Source: Prauserella endophytica (GTDB taxonomy: Bacteria > Actinomycetota > Actinomycetes > Mycobacteriales > Pseudonocardiaceae). Taken from it: a DNA stretch of 64,000 bases. The position numbers were made by a program, and so were the translations under genes. The stretch spans positions 1-64,000 of the forward strand of contig NZ_SWMS01000010.1 of the NCBI RefSeq assembly GCF_005146945.1, written 5' to 3'. Numbering within the stretch: the stretch's first letter is position 1; every line of letters begins with the position of its first letter. The notes below the pieces were generated by a model that saw nothing but the letters and a program-made list of their open reading frames with translations, was not told the DNA's origin and did no database searches. This document shows, in pieces, positions 63,518-64,000 of this stretch.

Positions 63518-64000
63518 ATGGGGCCGAAGCGGGAACCGCTGTCCCGGGAGCGGGTGGTCGCCGCGGCGATGGCGCTGGCCGACGAGAAGGGGGAGTCCGG
63601 CGTCACCATGCGGGCGGTGGCGGCGCGGCTCGGGGTCGAGGCGATGTCGCTCTACAACCACGTGGCGGGCAGAGAGGGCCTGCTGAACGGAATGGTGGAC
63701 GCGGTGTTCGCCGAGATCGAGCTCCCTGCGCCCACCGCTGACTGGAAGACGGCCATGCGCGAGCGGGCGGTCTCGTCGCGCGCGGCGCTGCGGCGTCATC
63801 CGTGGGCCGTCGGGCTCATGGACTCCCGCAGGCAACCCGGACCGGCGACCCTGCGCCACCACGACGCCGTCCTGGGCGCGCTGCGCGCGGGCGGCTTCTC
63901 CGTAGCCATGGCCGGGCACGCCTTCTCGCTGATCGACAGCTACCTTTACGGGTTCGTCCTCCAGGAGCTGAGCCTGCCGTTCAACGACCATGCCGGGCTC
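63518..64000 (+). CDS. TetR-family regulator (3' end cut by the window)
   Basis: At least 161 residues. The N-terminal helix-turn-helix (LSRERVVAAAMALADEKGESGVTMRAVAARLGVEAMSLYNHVAGREGLL, about residues 8-57) and the start of the TetR C-terminal effector domain (TADWKTAMRERAVSSRAALRRHPWAVGLMDSRRQPGPATLRHHDAVLGALRAGGF) are visible. ATG 63518 follows AAGGAGGAAG. The gene runs past the window end. It is divergent from the NAD(P)-binding gene and faces two ACTTAC-type operators. The inducer is unknown. Confidence 0.9.
   Translation, partial: MGPKREPLSRERVVAAAMALADEKGESGVTMRAVAARLGVEAMSLYNHVAGREGLLNGMVDAVFAEIELPAPTADWKTAMRERAVSSRAALRRHPWAVGLMDSRRQPGPATLRHHDAVLGALRAGGFSVAMAGHAFSLIDSYLYGFVLQELSLPFNDHAGL

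Overview
The window is high-GC actinobacterial DNA with GC-rich third codon positions, frequent GTG starts and many 4-bp ATGA overlaps. The gene content points to a mycolate-lineage relative or a member of the Pseudonocardiaceae (Amycolatopsis/Saccharomonospora type). That content includes a conservon, an Scr1/DUF397 pair, F420-dependent LLM oxidoreductases, a WS/DGAT, a PPi-type phosphofructokinase and a complete KstR-type cholesterol cluster. The family assignment is an inference; no rRNA or tRNA gene was seen to anchor it.

Layout. 0-6.3 kb: central metabolism (DAHP synthase, PPi-type phosphofructokinase, pyruvate kinase, TesB thioesterase) with two DUF proteins and a broken TetR gene. 6.3-11.4 kb: regulators (Scr1-like HTH plus DUF397 partner, a large LuxR/AAA regulator). 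11.4-16.3 kb: succinate-semialdehyde dehydrogenase behind a TetR gene, divergent from an acyl-CoA dehydrogenase and a family III CoA-transferase/racemase. 16.5-19.2 kb: small membrane and cell-wall proteins. 19.2-21.6 kb: a three-gene polyamine operon (ornithine-type decarboxylase, SpeD, SpeE). 21.6-22.8 kb: about 1.2 kb without a gene. 22.8-27.9 kb: a cvnABCD conservon. 28.0-33.2 kb: fused isobutyryl-CoA mutase IcmF and two F420-dependent oxidoreductases.

33.2-62.5 kb is a steroid catabolism island. kstR and fadE34 are divergent. Next come a lipase-like gene and a WS/DGAT, then fadE28-fadE29-chsH2-chsH1-ltp2 (last side-chain cycle). An apparently unrelated block follows (broken cupin gene, amidohydrolase, SigJ-like sigma factor, DUF5134). 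The minus-strand operon kstD-kshA-(Rv3527-like)-kshB-hydratase comes next, then a second flavoprotein (possible 4-(5-alpha) dehydrogenase) and hsaA-hsaD-hsaC-hsaB (ring A/B opening). A vapBC pair, an SDR and small genes separate these from the divergent fadA5/cyp125 pair. Seven sites matching or nearly matching the KstR motif TnnAACnnGTTnnA sit at the promoters of these units, so the island can be read as one regulon: side-chain oxidation (Cyp125), beta-oxidation (FadA5, FadE34, FadE28/29, ChsH1/2, hydratase, Ltp2), then ring degradation (KstD, KshAB, HsaABCD). The window ends with an NAD(P)-binding protein divergent from a TetR gene, with two near-identical operators between them.

Two non-gene signals stand out. 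One is a dispersed palindrome built on AAGGCCACCTT found in gene junctions, mostly where genes converge. The other is an 11-unit, 21-bp minisatellite whose halves are inverted relative to each other and which is translated in frame inside the gene between kshA and kshB.
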